NCBI GenBank assembly: GCA_038030265.1
Contig: CM075941.1
Span: 45,632,164-45,696,163, forward strand
DNA: 64,000 nt
Source of the DNA: Corythucha ciliata
Lineage: Eukaryota > Arthropoda > Insecta > Hemiptera > Tingidae
Reading direction: 5' to 3'
The notes under the pieces are model-generated. The model was given only the letters and a program-made list of their open reading frames with translations, made no database searches and was not told the DNA's origin. Positions within the stretch are counted from its first letter, which is position 1, and each line of letters opens with the position of its first letter. The translations under genes were made by a program, and so were the position numbers. Positions 33,840-46,015 of this stretch are shown in pieces.

Positions 33840-35560
33840 AGCGCTATTCTCAAGGCCCAATTTGAGAAAATTCGTGCTTTCTAGATGTAAATACGCGGTT
33901 CAAATAAAAAAAATACACTGTTCCTCAGTTTCTGTAGGTCCCTGAGAGGCTAAAATTGAGAAGGCGCACTAGTTTGCTGTTCTTGGGGGCAAAAAGTTGG
34001 GGAAAAGCGTCAATATTCGTGGGTGAAACAGTGAAAAAGCGGTCATTTGTGATTTATCAATGCAACATCTAGACCGAAATTGAGAAAAAATCGCTGATTC
34101 GCGGTGTTATAGAGGCAATTTGGCCAGAATGTAAAAAAAAAAAACAAAACAAAAAAACACTGATCTGCCGTTTTAGGACCAAGCCCGCGGGTGAAATGAG
34201 AAAAAGCGCTAGTACAAGGCTATAAAAGAGAAAAAATAACTGCTAAAATGGCAACAACAAAAAAAATTCGGGACTAAAATTGAGAAAATGGCAAATTCGC
34301 AACTGAAATAACGAAAAATCGCCCATTTGAGGATAAAAAAGAGAAATGGCCCTGATTCGCGGCTAGCAAAAAAAAATCTTATCACGGCAGACATTAGGAG
34401 GAACGCTAATTAGCCCAGGCAAGCCAGCCACGACAGAGCCCGAAATAACATCACATCTGCGACATCTGGGGCTGTAATATAAAAGTGAAACACATGTGCG
34501 ACGAGTTGAGAGCACATTTCATAGCCTGAGTGCGTGCATTTTAAACTGTTCATGTCAATTTTTTTCATGGCAGCCTTCCCCTCCCCCCACCTAGTGAGTT
34601 TGAAATCTGCGAAATTGCAAGTTTTGGGTCCGAACATTCACGAAATTACCAGTTTTCTGTTCTTTATGCGCGCGCAATTGCAAGCCTCTGTCCTTGATTT
34701 TCACCGAACTCTGACTCTGAACCTGGACAAGTCACATTATTGGCAAATAGCCACAAAATTTAGCGTTTTCTTAATTTTAACGTCGAGTCAGCATTTTCTC
34801 ACATCTCTAGCGCTAATTTACGGCTAAAATGCTGATTTCAGCTAAAAATTGACACTTTTTTCCAATTTTAGTCGCAAATTAGCGCTATGTATATCAATTT
34901 TAGTTACGAGTTATCGTTTTTGGCTCGACTTTAGCTGTGAATGAGCGATTTATATCTCCTTTTTAGCTGCAAATAATCGCTTTGATTCCATTTTAGCCGC
35001 TAATCAGCAAATCAGCGTTTTTTACCTCATTAGCACTTTTCTCAATTTCTTGAATTAGCGTTTTCCCTTCAAGCGACTTACCGAAAAATGGCAATTTTCT
35101 CTCAAGCGAAATTTCAATATTTATCGTTTTTGGAGGACAAAATGTTCGGGATGCTAATCACATCAGTCATTTTGAGAACTGAAATTAAGAAAAACGATAA
35201 TTTTCAGCTTGAATCGAAAAAAAGTGCTAATTCGCTGCTAAAAATGGGGAAAATCGCTTATTAGCTGCTAAAATTGAGGATAACGCGAATTCGTGGCTAA
35301 AATTGAGGAAAATCACCAGCTCGCGAGCATAATGTGTGTTTTAAACGCTCTAATTCACTGCTAAAATTGAGGATGCTCAAATTCGCGGGTTATGAAGGTA
35401 ACTTATTGTGGCTGAAATTGAGAAAAACCGAAAATTCCGTGGCTATAGGTGAAAAAATCTACTGATTTGCGGCTAAAATTGATAAAGCGCTATTTGGCAT
35501 GATATAGGTGCTTTGGATGATATTAATGCTTATTCGTGGCTAAAAAAAAGGAAAAATAAA
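33840..35560. repeat. family-A blocks in alternating orientation, with family-B units
   Basis: 33,840-34,400 holds minus-oriented units (GCTAAAATTGAGAAAA, ATTCGCGG), including the inverted marker TGCAACATCTAGACCGAAAT at 34,063. 34,600-34,700 holds B units (GAAATTGCAAGTTTTGGGTC). 34,740-35,090 is plus-oriented A. 35,160-35,560 is minus-oriented A (AATTCGTGGCTAAAATTGAG). The direction switches suggest juxtaposed fragments of several elements. Confidence 0.7.
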
Positions 35561-35574
35561 TAATTAAACGCTAC

Positions 35575-35892
35575 TTAAACCCGAAATTGCTACCTCACAG
35601 CACAAATATTTACCTAATTTCGTTGATATTTAGCAAAACAAAATGTTATGACATTGAGGCTTCTTATCAGGCCGCTTGTTCGGAGTTCAACGGTAGCTAA
35701 AAAAAAAAGACAACGAAAGTTTCAGGAAGCTCCCAATTGAGCTGATATTTACCACCAAAGTGTTTCAATTTTGGGGGTTTTGTCAGGGCGTTGTCGTGGG
35801 AGGCAAGCTGGTCACTAAAAAAAACAACAGCAAACTACGAAACATGTAAATTCCCGGATACTTGGACCCACGACTTACAATTTTGTGGATAT
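35575..35892 (+). repeat. family-B array, left part (split by a TTAA element)
   Basis: B units include CCCGAAATTGCTACC, TTTCGTTGATATTTAGC and CACGACTTACAATTTTGTGG. The array stops at GGATAT before TTAA (35,893) and resumes with GACCTGAAACG, then TTTGAAACTTACAATTCCTC after TTAA at 40,862. One array has been split by an insertion. Confidence 0.7.
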
Positions 35893-35989
35893 TTAAGGCA
35901 GGTTTACACGATGCCAGTGAGTGTGTCAGTCGACTGGCCACTGGTCGACTGGTGGAGCCTGTCGATTTGCGCCGGCATTGTTTAGGGCG

Positions 35990-37063
35990 AATCTTTCATT
36001 AACACCTCCGTGAATTCACCTTCAGGAGCCGCGAATCAGCGTTTTTTTTTTTTCTTCACATTTCATCAATTAGCGATTTGTCTCCGCGAATTAGTGATTT
36101 ATCTCTATTTTAGCCGCGAATTAGCGATTTGTCTCCATTTTAGCCGCGAATTAGCGATTGATAACCTTTGAGCTGTGAATTTTTTTTTTTCAATGAATTT
36201 GTGCTTTTCCCGATTTAAGCCGCAAATGAGCGATTTTACCCGTGAATTAGTGTTATATTTTCTAATTTTAGCCACGAAATTGTCTCCGGAAACCGTGACT
36301 TGCCATTTACTCAATTTATTTCTGTGAAATGGAAAATGTTCTCAATTTAACCCCATAAATAGCCATTTTTCGTTACTTCCGCCGTGAATTAGCGTTCCAC
36401 CTAAGTTTAGCCTCATAGCGAGCCATCAATGAAAGTTTTGTTCCCCAATTTTCGCCGCGAATTAGCGCATTACCCTCATTTAGCTGTGGATTAGCGATTT
36501 TGTTCACGTTCACCCATCAAGTTACCTTCAGAAGCCGTAATGCGCGTTCTCTCCATTTTAACCGCCAATTAGCATGTTTTTCCACACGTCAGCGCTTCTT
36601 CTCAATTTTATCGGGGATTAAACGATTTTTCTCCCATTTTAGCCACGGATTAGCGATTTTTTGTTATTTTAGCGATTTTTCACCATTTTAGCCGTGAATT
36701 TTCTGAATTTTGCAGCGAATTCGTGTTTTTCCTGATTTCACAATTTTCCGTGAATAAGCAAATTTTCTCAAATTAACCTCCCCAATTAGCAATTTTTCTC
36801 GATTTCAGTCACAAATTAGCGTTTTTCCTCATTTTAGCCACGAATTATGAATTTCTCTACGCTTCATCAACGAATTTGAGTTCCCCCAATTTTCGCCTCT
36901 GATTACCTATTTTCTTTTTCTGAAACTTGGCCGCGGATTAGCGACTTTTTTCACTTTCTGGCATGAAGTTACCTTTAGAAGCCGCGAATTGACGTTTTCT
37001 ACATTTCATCCGGGAATTAGCGCTTTCTTTACTTCAGCGCTTCTTCTCAATTTCATCGATGAA
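35990..37063 (+). repeat. family-A array, plus orientation
   Basis: The units are among the clearest in the window: near 36,110-36,160, GCCGCGAATTAGCGATT alternates with GTCTCCATTTTA. The array ends at CATCGATGAA (37,063), where a different segment is spliced in. The last 55 bp recur exactly at 38,373-38,427, where the array resumes. Confidence 0.8.
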
Positions 37064-38372
37064 GGCAAGGGTCCCCCCGGCAAGGGTCATTTTTCACTAT
37101 TCAGCCGATCAACAGTCTATTCAGTCTGAAAACTAAAGCACCCCCCCCCCCCGGCCACAAATGCCCTTATCAGATCTGTAACCCGCTGTGGCCCGCTGAC
37201 TCAGCCGAGCCTTTCACAATGGCCCGCCCAGGGCCTACAGTGCTAAATAAATCATCGTTAAATGTTGGATTTTGGCGCCACTCGGATTTTTGTGGAAATG
37301 GAAATCGCTACAATTCGCGCCTCCTCGTGGGCGGCCAATTCCCCGCCTAATCCAGACCAAAATGGAAAAATAACGCTAATTTGAAGCTGAACTTGAGATA
37401 AACAACTAATTCACGGCTGAAATTATTGGAAAAAAAGAAAAAAAAAGAAACTGATTCATAGCCATAAATAAGAAAAAGTGCTAAATCACGGATAAAGTTA
37501 AGAAAACTTCACGGCAAAAATTGAGAAAAAGCTCTAAAATCGCTTTTAAAACTACGAAACACGCTAATTAATGGATAAAACCGTGAAAAAACAATAATTC
37601 GCCACTGAGAAAAAGTGCTAATTAGCGCCTAAAATTACGAAAACATGAATTCTCGGCTTATTCAGAACGCAAGTTCGTGGCTCAATCTGAAAAAAAAACG
37701 CTAAATCATTGCAAAAAACGCTAATTCGTGGGGAAAATGTAAGAAAAGTGCTAATTCACGGATAAATTGGGGGAAATAGCTTTAAGCAGGTAAAATCACT
37801 TATACACCGCTAACGTGGAGAATAAATTGTAAAAATAAATAAATAAATAAAATAAAAGCGCCTAGATGCTAGAAGTATGGAAACTACAATTTTCAGCTTC
37901 TGAAGGCAAGTTCGTGGCTCAAACTGCGAAAAAACGCTAATCCGTAGCTAAAAGCGAAAGAAATCGCTAATTCTTAGCTTAAATTAAGAAACGTTGCTGA
38001 GAAAAATCGCTAATTAGGGGCTGAAATATAGAAAAACATGAATTCACTGCAAATTTCAGGTACATCGCTATAATTCGCGGCTAAAATGGAGAAAAATTGC
38101 TAATTTATCGATAAAATTGACTAATTCTCGGATTAAATAGAGAAAACGTCAATTACAGGCTTCCGATCGTAACATCGTGCCAGAAACTGAAAAAAATTGC
38201 TAATGCGCAGCCAAATTTCATAAAAAGCGTTAGGTAGTTTGTGGAACTCCAATTCGTTGAGGAAACAGAAAAATCCATAATTAGCGGCTAAGATGAGGGA
38301 AAACGCTAATTTGCGGCTGAAGTCAAGAGAAATGGCTGTTCATGGCGTTAAATTGAAAACATTTTCTAAAGA
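37064..38372 (-). repeat. inverted segment inside the array (left arm of a palindrome)
   Basis: From about 37,171 onward this mirrors the right side of the composite. GGCCCGCTGA...GCCTTTCACAATGGCCCGCC (37,200) pairs with 40,238-40,285. TGTTGGATTTTGGC (37,263) pairs with 40,200. TAATCCAGACCAAAAT (37,349) pairs with 40,097. Minus-oriented A units with the AAGTATG/ATTTTCAGCTTCTGAAGG markers pair with 38,730-38,770 and 39,390-39,425. A C run lies at 37,141-37,152. It looks like an inverted partial copy inserted into the array. Confidence 0.65.
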
Positions 38373-40293
38373 TCCGGGAATTAGCGCTTTCTTTACTTCA
38401 GCGCTTCTTCTCAATTTCATCGATGAATTAGCAATTGTTCTCCGTTTTAGCTGCGAGTTAGCGATTTTGCACAATTTCTTTCGTGAATTAGCTTTATTTT
38501 AATTAGTTTATTTTATAGTTATTATTATTAGCTTAATTAGATTTATCTGAATTTTGCAGTGAATTGGCGTTTTTCCATATTTCAGCCTCGAATTAGCGAT
38601 TTTTCTCAATTTCACCCATGAATTAGAAACTTTCAATGCTTATTCGTAGCTAATTCGTAGCAAATTATCGAGATTTGTTTCGCTTTTAGTTATAGATTAG
38701 CGTTTTTTCGCAGTTGGAGCCACGAACTTGCCTTCACAAGCTGAAAATGGTCGTTTTCATACTTCTAGCCTCTTAGCGTTTTCTTCTTTTTTTTCTTTTT
38801 TTACAATTTATTCTCCACCTTAGCCGTGATTACGTGATTTTAGCCTCTAAAGAGCAATTTTCTCTAATTTTATCTGTGAATTAGCACTATCTCCTAATTT
38901 TCCCTGCGTATTAGCGTTTTTCCAGATTGAGCGTTCTGAATAAGCCGAGAATTCATTATTTCGTCATTATAGGCGTGAATTGAAGTTTTATCCATTTATA
39001 ATCCGCGAATTAGCGTTTCCTTTACTTCAGCGCTTTTTCTCAATTTTATCGATGAATTAACAATTTTTCTCCATTTTAGCCGTGAATTAGCGTTTTTGTC
39101 ATATTAGCGATTTTCCACCATTTTAGCTTTATTTTAATTATTTTAGCTTTATTTTAGTGAATTAGCTTTATTTCAATTATTTTATTTTATTATAATTAGC
39201 TTACCAAATTAGATTTATCTGAATTTTGCAGTGAATTCTCGTTTCTATTATTTCAGCCGCTAATTAGCGATTTTTCTCAATTTCATCCATAAATTAGCGA
39301 ATTTTCTTAATTTTAGCTTGCGAATCAGCGAGATTTGTTTCACTTTTAGCTGTGAATTAATATTTTCGCAGTTGGAGCCACGAAATTGCCTTCACATGCT
39401 GAAAATGGTCGTTTTCATACTTCTAGCCTCTGAGCGTTTTTTTTTTTTTTTTTTTTTCTTTCTTTTTACAATTTATTCTCCACCTGAGCCGTGGTTACGT
39501 GATTTTAGCCACTAATGAGCATTTTTTCTCCAATTTTATCCGTGAATTAGCACTATCTTCTTATTTTCCCCGCGAATTAGCGTTTTTCCAGATTAAGCGT
39601 TCTGAATATAAGCCGAGAATTTATCTTTTCGTAATTTTAGCCGCGAATTGGCGCTCTTCCTCAAAACCATCGGCGGTGGGGCACCGTTTGTTTGACATCC
39701 AAGTTTTCTCGAACATAATTTTGTGGATCCTTGGGTGCCTTGGGCGGGGCGGGGGGGGGGATTTCTATATCAAAATTGACATTTTTTAAGACCGCGCCCG
39801 ATCCCAATTGGTGAATATTCGATTTTTCACTGTTTTATCCGTGAATTAGCGTGTTTCGTAATTTTAAACGCAAATTACTGTTTTTTGAACTTTATCCGCG
39901 ATTTTAGAGCTTTTTCTCAATTTTAGCCGTGAAGTAACGTTTTACCTCGCGAATTAGCCATGTATTTTTCTTAACTTTATCCGTGATTTAGCACGTTTCT
40001 CACTTCTGTCTGTGAATCAGTTATTTTTGTCAATAATTTCAGCCGTGAATGAGCCATTTATCACAATTTCAGCCAAAAATTAGCGTGATTTTCAATTTTG
40101 GTCTGGATTAAGTGGGCACTTAGCGGGGGATTAGACGCCCACGTGGAGGCGCGAAATGTAGCGTTCTCCATTTGCACAAAAATCCGAAGGGATGCCAAAA
40201 TCCAACATTAAAAATGATGATATTTACCACTGTAGGTCCTGGGCGGGCCATTGTGAAAGGCTCAGCGGGCCACTTCTTGGCCCGCGGGCCCTG
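38373..40293 (+). repeat. tandemly duplicated family-A block with hAT-like right end
   Basis: A ~630-bp block (38,374-39,002) is followed by a second copy (39,003 to about 39,660). GCAGTTGGAGCCACGAA and GAAAATGGTCGTTTTCATAC occur in both (38,711 and 39,368). The second copy is some 30 bp longer from indels in T runs and a TTTTAATTATTTTA expansion. Beyond about 39,780 plus-oriented A units continue to 40,110. The end segment finishes TTGGCCCGCGGGCCCTG at 40,293, a hAT-type CAGGG terminus on the complementary strand. Confidence 0.7.
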
Positions 40294-40361
40294 GTTTAGA
40301 CAATTCAAAGTTACTGGTGCTACAGTCAGCAGATTTCAAAACAATTGATAACAGATGACAA

Positions 40362-40605
40362 ACCTAAACCAACGATATATAAACCTGGATTGCTCACAGA
40401 TGACTGGAGGGGCGTGGAGGGGGCAGGTCGTCCCTAGGTAAACAATCACCCTGTCCCTCTCCTTGTGTAGTTATGGCAATATGGCACTTATTTTGAAACT
40501 CCACCCCTCTCATCCACTATGGGAGCTTATTTGATGGCTATTATCAGCTGGTCTTTATCAGCAGTGATGAGCAATCCAGTTCTTTTATATATCGTTGACC
40601 TAAAC
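40362..40605. repeat. foldback with ~36-bp arms
   Basis: The left arm, CCTAAACCAACGATATATAA followed by ACCTGGATTGCTCAC (40,363-40,397), pairs with the right arm, GTGATGAGCAATCCAG...TATATATCGTTGACCTAAAC (40,564-40,605), with a few mismatches. About 165 bp lie between. It sits in the right-hand native part of the TTAA element, so it is either that element's own structure or a nested MITE. Confidence 0.65.
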
Positions 40606-40865
40606 TGACTGATATGGTGAGTGAATGCTGAACTAGAAGATGAAAATGTTATTCACACCGGTACCAGAAGATGACGCCAGTTTTTGGGTGGTGGGAGAGG
40701 CACCGGAATTCTCACTGGCTACTGGCCCGGTGCGAGTCGACTGGCGGGGCATTTTTTTAACTGAAATGGCGCCAGCAGATGTTTATATGGGGCCAGTGAA
40801 CTGGCCCTAGCTATTGGATCACGGTCACTGGCGTGCCTACTGGCATAGTGTAAAACAAGACTTAA

Positions 40866-43130
40866 GACCTGAAACGTTTGAAACTTACAATTCCTCAGAT
40901 ATTTAGTTCCAGATGGTGTAGTTTTGCTTTGCGGCTCTTTCCGAAGAACGTGAAGTCTCCAGGTAAAAGTTCAAGGGGCTAGTATAGGTATCGGGTGAAT
41001 TCACGAGTTGGGATTTTCCAGGAATCAGGGGGGGGGGTCGAAGGATTGGATTCGCTCTTTCAGAAATCAAATTATTTGCTCGGAGGTCCTCCCTTCATGT
41101 CCCATGACTCTTTGGAAACTCTTCTACGTAAAGCGATCGATTTCTTCATTTGGTGGGGCGGAATTAGTCAGTTTTGAGGCGAAAATGTGTAGCATGAAGC
41201 TCATAAAATATAAGCCTGACGTCTTGGGACATTTATAAATACAGTCCCAATACTTTTTATTTATGCGGACCCGTATACTCGGCAGGGCAAATAATATTTA
41301 TACATATATCCCCCCTTAAACCTTAGTAAACAAGCGCTACCTATAGTGCACCGCACACAAAATTTCGTTTTCAGAGCAAATTAAGGGCCTTCTGCACCCT
41401 GCGAAGCCAAACGTGTGATTACCACGAGTTAAATACGGGTGGTCATCCTCAATAAAGCCTCTCATCCTCCCCCCCCCCCTCGGACCACTCTGGCTTATTT
41501 TTCGATAGGCGAAGAATTTCTCTCTCTCTATAATCAATGGGTTGCAACCGTTTTTTTGTTTTTTTTAAAAGCCTCACTCCTCCCAACCCTCCTCACCTTT
41601 GTATCCTGGCGATTGCGTGGGCTTATAATGCTCACCTGTGAAACGATTAATATGTATATTGAAAAATTGGCGTGTTGCTGCGTAGGGGGTGAAGGGTAGA
41701 TGGCGTTGAAATCCAATCTACCTATTTCAATGCTCAATATGAGTGTTTTATTGCTCGGAACAATTATATTTTCACTGTTCGGTTGTTTTTTGTTGCTTTT
41801 TTTTTTTTCGTTGAAATTGATCCACTATAATCTACTAACCTCGTCATTACCAAAGGATCATTAATGGATAGTCTAGCTCGTTTTTAAAACGTGTGGCTTG
41901 TTCTAAAAACGGGTCCATTGAAACCCTTCACCCCCCCCCCTCCACCAACACACCGGCACGTCATGTTTTACCTGCGTATAAATTAGACTTTTGCATCAAG
42001 CGTAATGCTCAGAGGTACTGCTATTAAAGTGTAATCAAGTGAAACCATTCGAGAGGAGAATTTCGCATTGCTTGATTAAAATTTAAGTAGATTTCGCTCT
42101 GGAGTGATTTAACACCGGGACGTGTAGGAAAAATTCGAGCGGAGTACTGTGCTAAAATTGATTTTTTTTTTTTTTTCCTCCCCTGTTTTGAACTTATTCC
42201 AAGCGTGCAATGCCCAATGACAAGAACCCCTCCACGCATTTGGTCGTGTAGTTATTACGTTTCAAACAAAAACCGCCGATTGTTCGTTTTTAAGGATAGT
42301 GAAATAACGTTGTTTGCGGGGGGAGAGTAGGGCATTTAAGGCACCGGCTTGCCCACTGTCAAAAGAAATGTCATTTCAGTGTTCTTTGTTACACCGCAGG
42401 TAGAAAATCTTTACCTTTCTCACTAACCCCCCCCCCATCAGTCCCCACCCATATTGTCCTTGGCTCAACCATCGTAACATTATACAACGGTTCCGCTTCA
42501 ATGCGTAAGGGCACTTCGTAATATGATTCCAAGGGATTTACACCTAGTAAAAACTCGGGGTAATCTTCGACGTCGCATATAATGATGCTCACGTATTGTA
42601 TAAACGAGTTCCGTACAAGTTGTAGGGCGGGGGTAATGGTGGCGGGGGGTGGGTTGTTCCAAGAATTTTAGTTTGTAAACCAATGTATGTACCTGTACAT
42701 GTAACTTATACGCCCAGGTGTTTACTTCTTTTTTTTTTTTTTCTTCTTCTTATAAGAAAGTGACAGATCTCAAACTCTTAAACTGACTTTTCATCCCAGA
42801 AACTTGCTATATGTGCTAAGATTTGCCAATGAAACTAAATGTTCAGCCTACGACGGTTTAAAAATATCCAAGGAAATTGACCGATTGATTTTCTTTAGAA
42901 CCACGCAACCGCGGTCAGGTTACTGTAGATATAGAGTTTTACTCCACTGAGTGCTTTTTCAGTTTTTGTGTGCGTGCTAAACCCGCGAAATTGGGTTCTC
43001 TGACAGAGCCAACCTTGTGGGATTGGCTTGCGAAGGAACTGAACCACCAGACTTTGGTTCATCGTGGAAGCCGAGAGCAAGCGTGGATCTATCAGGAAAG
43101 GGCTCAGCAGGGCTTGAGCCCCCATCATCC
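40866..43130. other. family-B remnant then gene-free DNA
   Basis: 40,866-40,960 is the right half of the split B array. Beyond that lie AT-rich stretches, C or G runs (41,029-41,037; 41,470-41,480; 41,930-41,941; 42,428-42,435) and T runs (41,800-41,809; 42,158-42,175; 42,729-42,742). The open frames are 60-90 codons and match nothing I recognise. Confidence 0.4.
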
Positions 43131-43138
43131 TATTGTGG

Positions 43139-43275
43139 CAGTGGCGCCGAAACAGTTTCAATGAGGTGCAACAGAACTCTGAAAAAAGGGCCCACCCATA
43201 TCTATGGGAGCCCTCGCCCCTCCCACCAAAAAAAAAACACCACACCGCATCATTGCCATTTGCCATCCGCCAGCT
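43139..43275 (+). mobile_element. hAT-like terminus (third copy of a shared end)
   Basis: Begins CAGTGGCGCCGAAACAGTTT then CAATGAGGTGC. It contains a GTTCTG/CAGAAC word, a C-rich stretch and GCATCATTGCCATTTGCC, and ends near CAGCTAGTTATCC. It matches, in reverse complement, 31,430-31,564 and 61,455-61,596, including the GCCATCCRCCAGCTAGCT-like word. Family-A repeats follow at once to the right. The open frames overlapping it are not credible. Confidence 0.6.
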
Positions 43276-43289
43276 AGTTATCCCGTAAC

Positions 43290-45170
43290 TGTGAATTGCA
43301 TAATATGGTGATAGCTGATATAGGAAGAACTATTAGAAAAGTTTTAAAAAAGAGCTGATTCGTGGCTGAAATTGGGAAAAATTCGCAGATTAAGTTGTGG
43401 AAAAAGCGCGCAGCCCGAATGAGAGCTTTCTTTTCCATTTTACACGCGTGGGAGCCATTTTGCACAGTTTTTGCCGCGAATGAGAGAGTAATTTTAGCCG
43501 AAATGAAATTGTCTCGAGATCAGCACGATGACGCTTTGTCTCTATTTTTTGACCGTGAATGAACGCTTTTCTCTATTTTAGCCCTGAAGTAGCTCTTTTT
43601 CTCGGCGCGCCTCGATGGTGTAATGGATACAATACTTGCTTCGCAACTCAGCGGGCCTGGATTCGAATCCAGCCATTGCCCATTACACTTACGAGCTGTG
43701 ACACGGCACACTCGGCTTCGTGTGCGCGTTCAACAAACCGCGCACTGACCGAAACGCCCGCGTAGTACGGGTGTGAAGTGCACAGTTAGACCTGGGTATT
43801 GCGTAGGAGCCCAAGGGAGGCATAGGCGCCCCCCCCCCCAAAAAAAAGAGCTCTTTTTCTCACTTTCAGCCGTGAACGACTGCTTTTCCTCAAAGTTCCT
43901 CAGAATTAACGATTTTCCGTCAATAAGCCACGAATTATAGAGTACCTCGAATTAACGTGTTTTCAGATACTGAAAGCAATAGGTATAATATGATACATTT
44001 TCCAGAATTTTAGCCGCGAATAAGTGCATTTTCTCAATTTAACCCACAAAAATGTCATTTTTCACAGTTTTAGCTGCGAATGGGAGCATTTTAAATTTTA
44101 GTGTGATAAAATTGCCATAAGAAGCAGCACGAAGGCGCTTTATCTCTAATTGCAAAGGTAGACCGTGAATGAGTGCGCTTTTCACAATTATTATTGCCCC
44201 GCAGTAGCGTTTTTTTCTCTAAATTCTGGCCATGTATTTGCCCCAAGGTAAACACAGCGTTTTCCCCTAAATTTTGGCATGAGAAGAACAAAGAAGCGCG
44301 AATTTGTCTAAATTTTAGTCTGAATGTTGTATCTGCATCCAGAAACGGTAAATTAGCGCCTTTTCTCAATAAAATATCCGCGAACTCACGCTTATTTCCA
44401 AACACTAGCCGCAAATTAGCGCTTTTTCGCTATTTCAGTCGCAAATCAACGAGCTTGCTTTCGATTTGAGCCGTTTTATTAGCGCTCTACATCAATTTTG
44501 GCCTCAAATTAGCTATTATTCTAAATTTTTGATCGAATTAGCGTTTAATGTAAATTTTAGCCGGAAATGAGCAGATTTTCTATTCTTTTGAGCTTGAACC
44601 AGTGCTTTTTTTTTTATATTTGAGCCGTTGGTCTACCCCTAGAACACAATAGCCTCGTTTTTTCTCGACTCTAACGATGAAAGGGGCAACTTAAATCAAG
44701 ACGTGGAGAATTTTTCTGAATTTTAGCCCCAAATGATCGCTTCGTTGCAATATTAGCAACGAATATTAGAGCTTTCGCTCTAACGACTCAGTTTTTTTTC
44801 TCGTTTTTAGCAGGGAATTAGGGATTTTTATCCTTGTTAGGTAGCCATGAATCCGAACTGATTATTTATCTATTTTCAGCTGAATGTTAATGGTTTTCCT
44901 CAGTTGAGTCTGTGAATTAGCGCTCTTGGCCAATGAATTGGCGTTTTTTGTTTCCATTTTAGCCGTCAACGAGCCCTCTTTCTGAATTCTACCCATGAAT
45001 AAGCCTTTCGCGCCAATTTTAGTCGTCAAATTGTATCAAGGAACAGCAAAATAGCATGATTTCTCAATTTTTCCTGAGTAAGGACATGCAGAGATTCGAC
45101 ATTGGCGCTTTTTTTCAATTTCGGATGACCGATGCTAGCTAATATTGAGAATAAACTCTCATTTGCCTCT
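43290..45170 (+). repeat. family-A array, mostly plus orientation, with a SINE
   Basis: A few minus-oriented units (43,345-43,410) are followed by plus-oriented units (43,440-43,600). The SINE at 43,604-43,848 follows, then a long plus-oriented array to about 45,170 with units such as GCCGCGAATAAGTGC and GCAAATTAGCGC. Marker units are CTGAATGTTGTATCTGCATC (44,320) and AATTGTATCAAGGAACAGC (45,030). Confidence 0.7.
43604..43848 (+). mobile_element. tRNA-derived SINE
   Basis: The tRNA-like head reads GCGCGCCTCGATGGTGTAAT, then GGATACAATACTTGC, with a box B GGATTCGAATCC at 43,659-43,670. The TAATGGATA word resembles tRNA-Arg but the anticodon stem is degenerate. A unique body follows (GTAGTACGGGTGTGAAGTGC), ending in a run of C and A (43,829-43,847). 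The copy at 60,300-60,562 matches over head and body in inverse orientation. SINEs of this type use Pol III transcription and LINE machinery. Confidence 0.75.
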
Positions 45171-45439
45171 AAACATGTAGCGTATCCAGAGAGGGCGATA
45201 AGTGGATCGCTGCCTCCGGGAGGCCATTTTTAGCCAAATTTTTGCGAAATCCCAGCAATACGAAGGACATTCATTACAACACCCGTCCCCAGCCGGTCCA
45301 TAGAAGGCTGCGGCCGGCCGAAACCGCCCCCTCCGGAAGGATTTCTAGGTACGTCCCTGCCTCTAAATTTATAGAAAAATGTCATCAATTGATAACTAGC
45401 GCTCCAACGGAGTATCTGAAGGCAACATCACTGCGGCCC

Positions 45440-46015
45440 TTAATAGAAAGCTAAAATTGAGAAATCCTGCAAATGTATTATTCTTGAGGCAAGTAGGTAC
45501 CTACGTAGCAAAAAGTTTGAAAAATGCGCTATTATTCGCGGTTAAAATCATGAAAAGTGCCAATTAGTAGCCAAAAGCGAAAAATTCACTAATGTACTGC
45601 TAAATTTTTTGTAAAATGTAAATTCGAGGCCACAATTTAAAAAAAACCGCTAATTTGCGGCTATAACATTGAGAAAAAGCGGGGATCAATCACTCAACAG
45701 GCTAAGCTAATATTATACAGGGTGTTCGGAAATTAGATGCTCAGAGAAAATATGGTGATAGTACACGTCATTTGCGATCAAGTTCACTATTTGACGTTTT
45801 TCGAAATTTGGCTTAGCTTCCGAGATATAACTCATTTTGCGTATTTTCTACTAACCCCTTTGTTTTTTCGATAAATGCCCTCCTCGCGCTCATCAACAGG
45901 TCCTAGGCTAAAAGTAAATAGCTCATTGGAAAGAACACAAACTAAAATTTTACAGTGAGTAAAATTGAGTAAAAAACAGTACTTCGCGGCTAAAATTGAG
46001 AAAAAGCGTTAATTG
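45440..46015 (-). repeat. family-A units, minus orientation, flanking a small insertion
   Basis: 45,440-45,690 and 45,955-46,015 carry minus-oriented units (GCTAAAATTGAGAAA, TTCGCGG). Between them, from 45,715, the sequence TATACAGGGTGTTCGGAAAT looks like the end of an unrelated TA-target DNA transposon. The insertion would run to about 45,950, but I could not find an inverted partner end. Confidence 0.55.

Larger units (their letters stand above)
35893..40865. mobile_element. TTAA-type element interrupting a family-B array
   Basis: The element is bounded by TTAA at 35,893-35,896 and 40,862-40,865. Inside, the ends are inverted repeats. The left end reads GGCAGGTTTACACGATGCCA. The right end, reverse-complemented, reads GTCTTGTTTTACACTATGCC. 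The flanks join into a continuous B unit when the element and one TTAA are removed. TTAA duplication is typical of piggyBac-type transposition. Only about 90 bp on the left and about 570 bp on the right look native. The rest (35,990-40,293) is a nested hAT-like unit full of family-A repeats. No transposase is seen. Confidence 0.65.
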
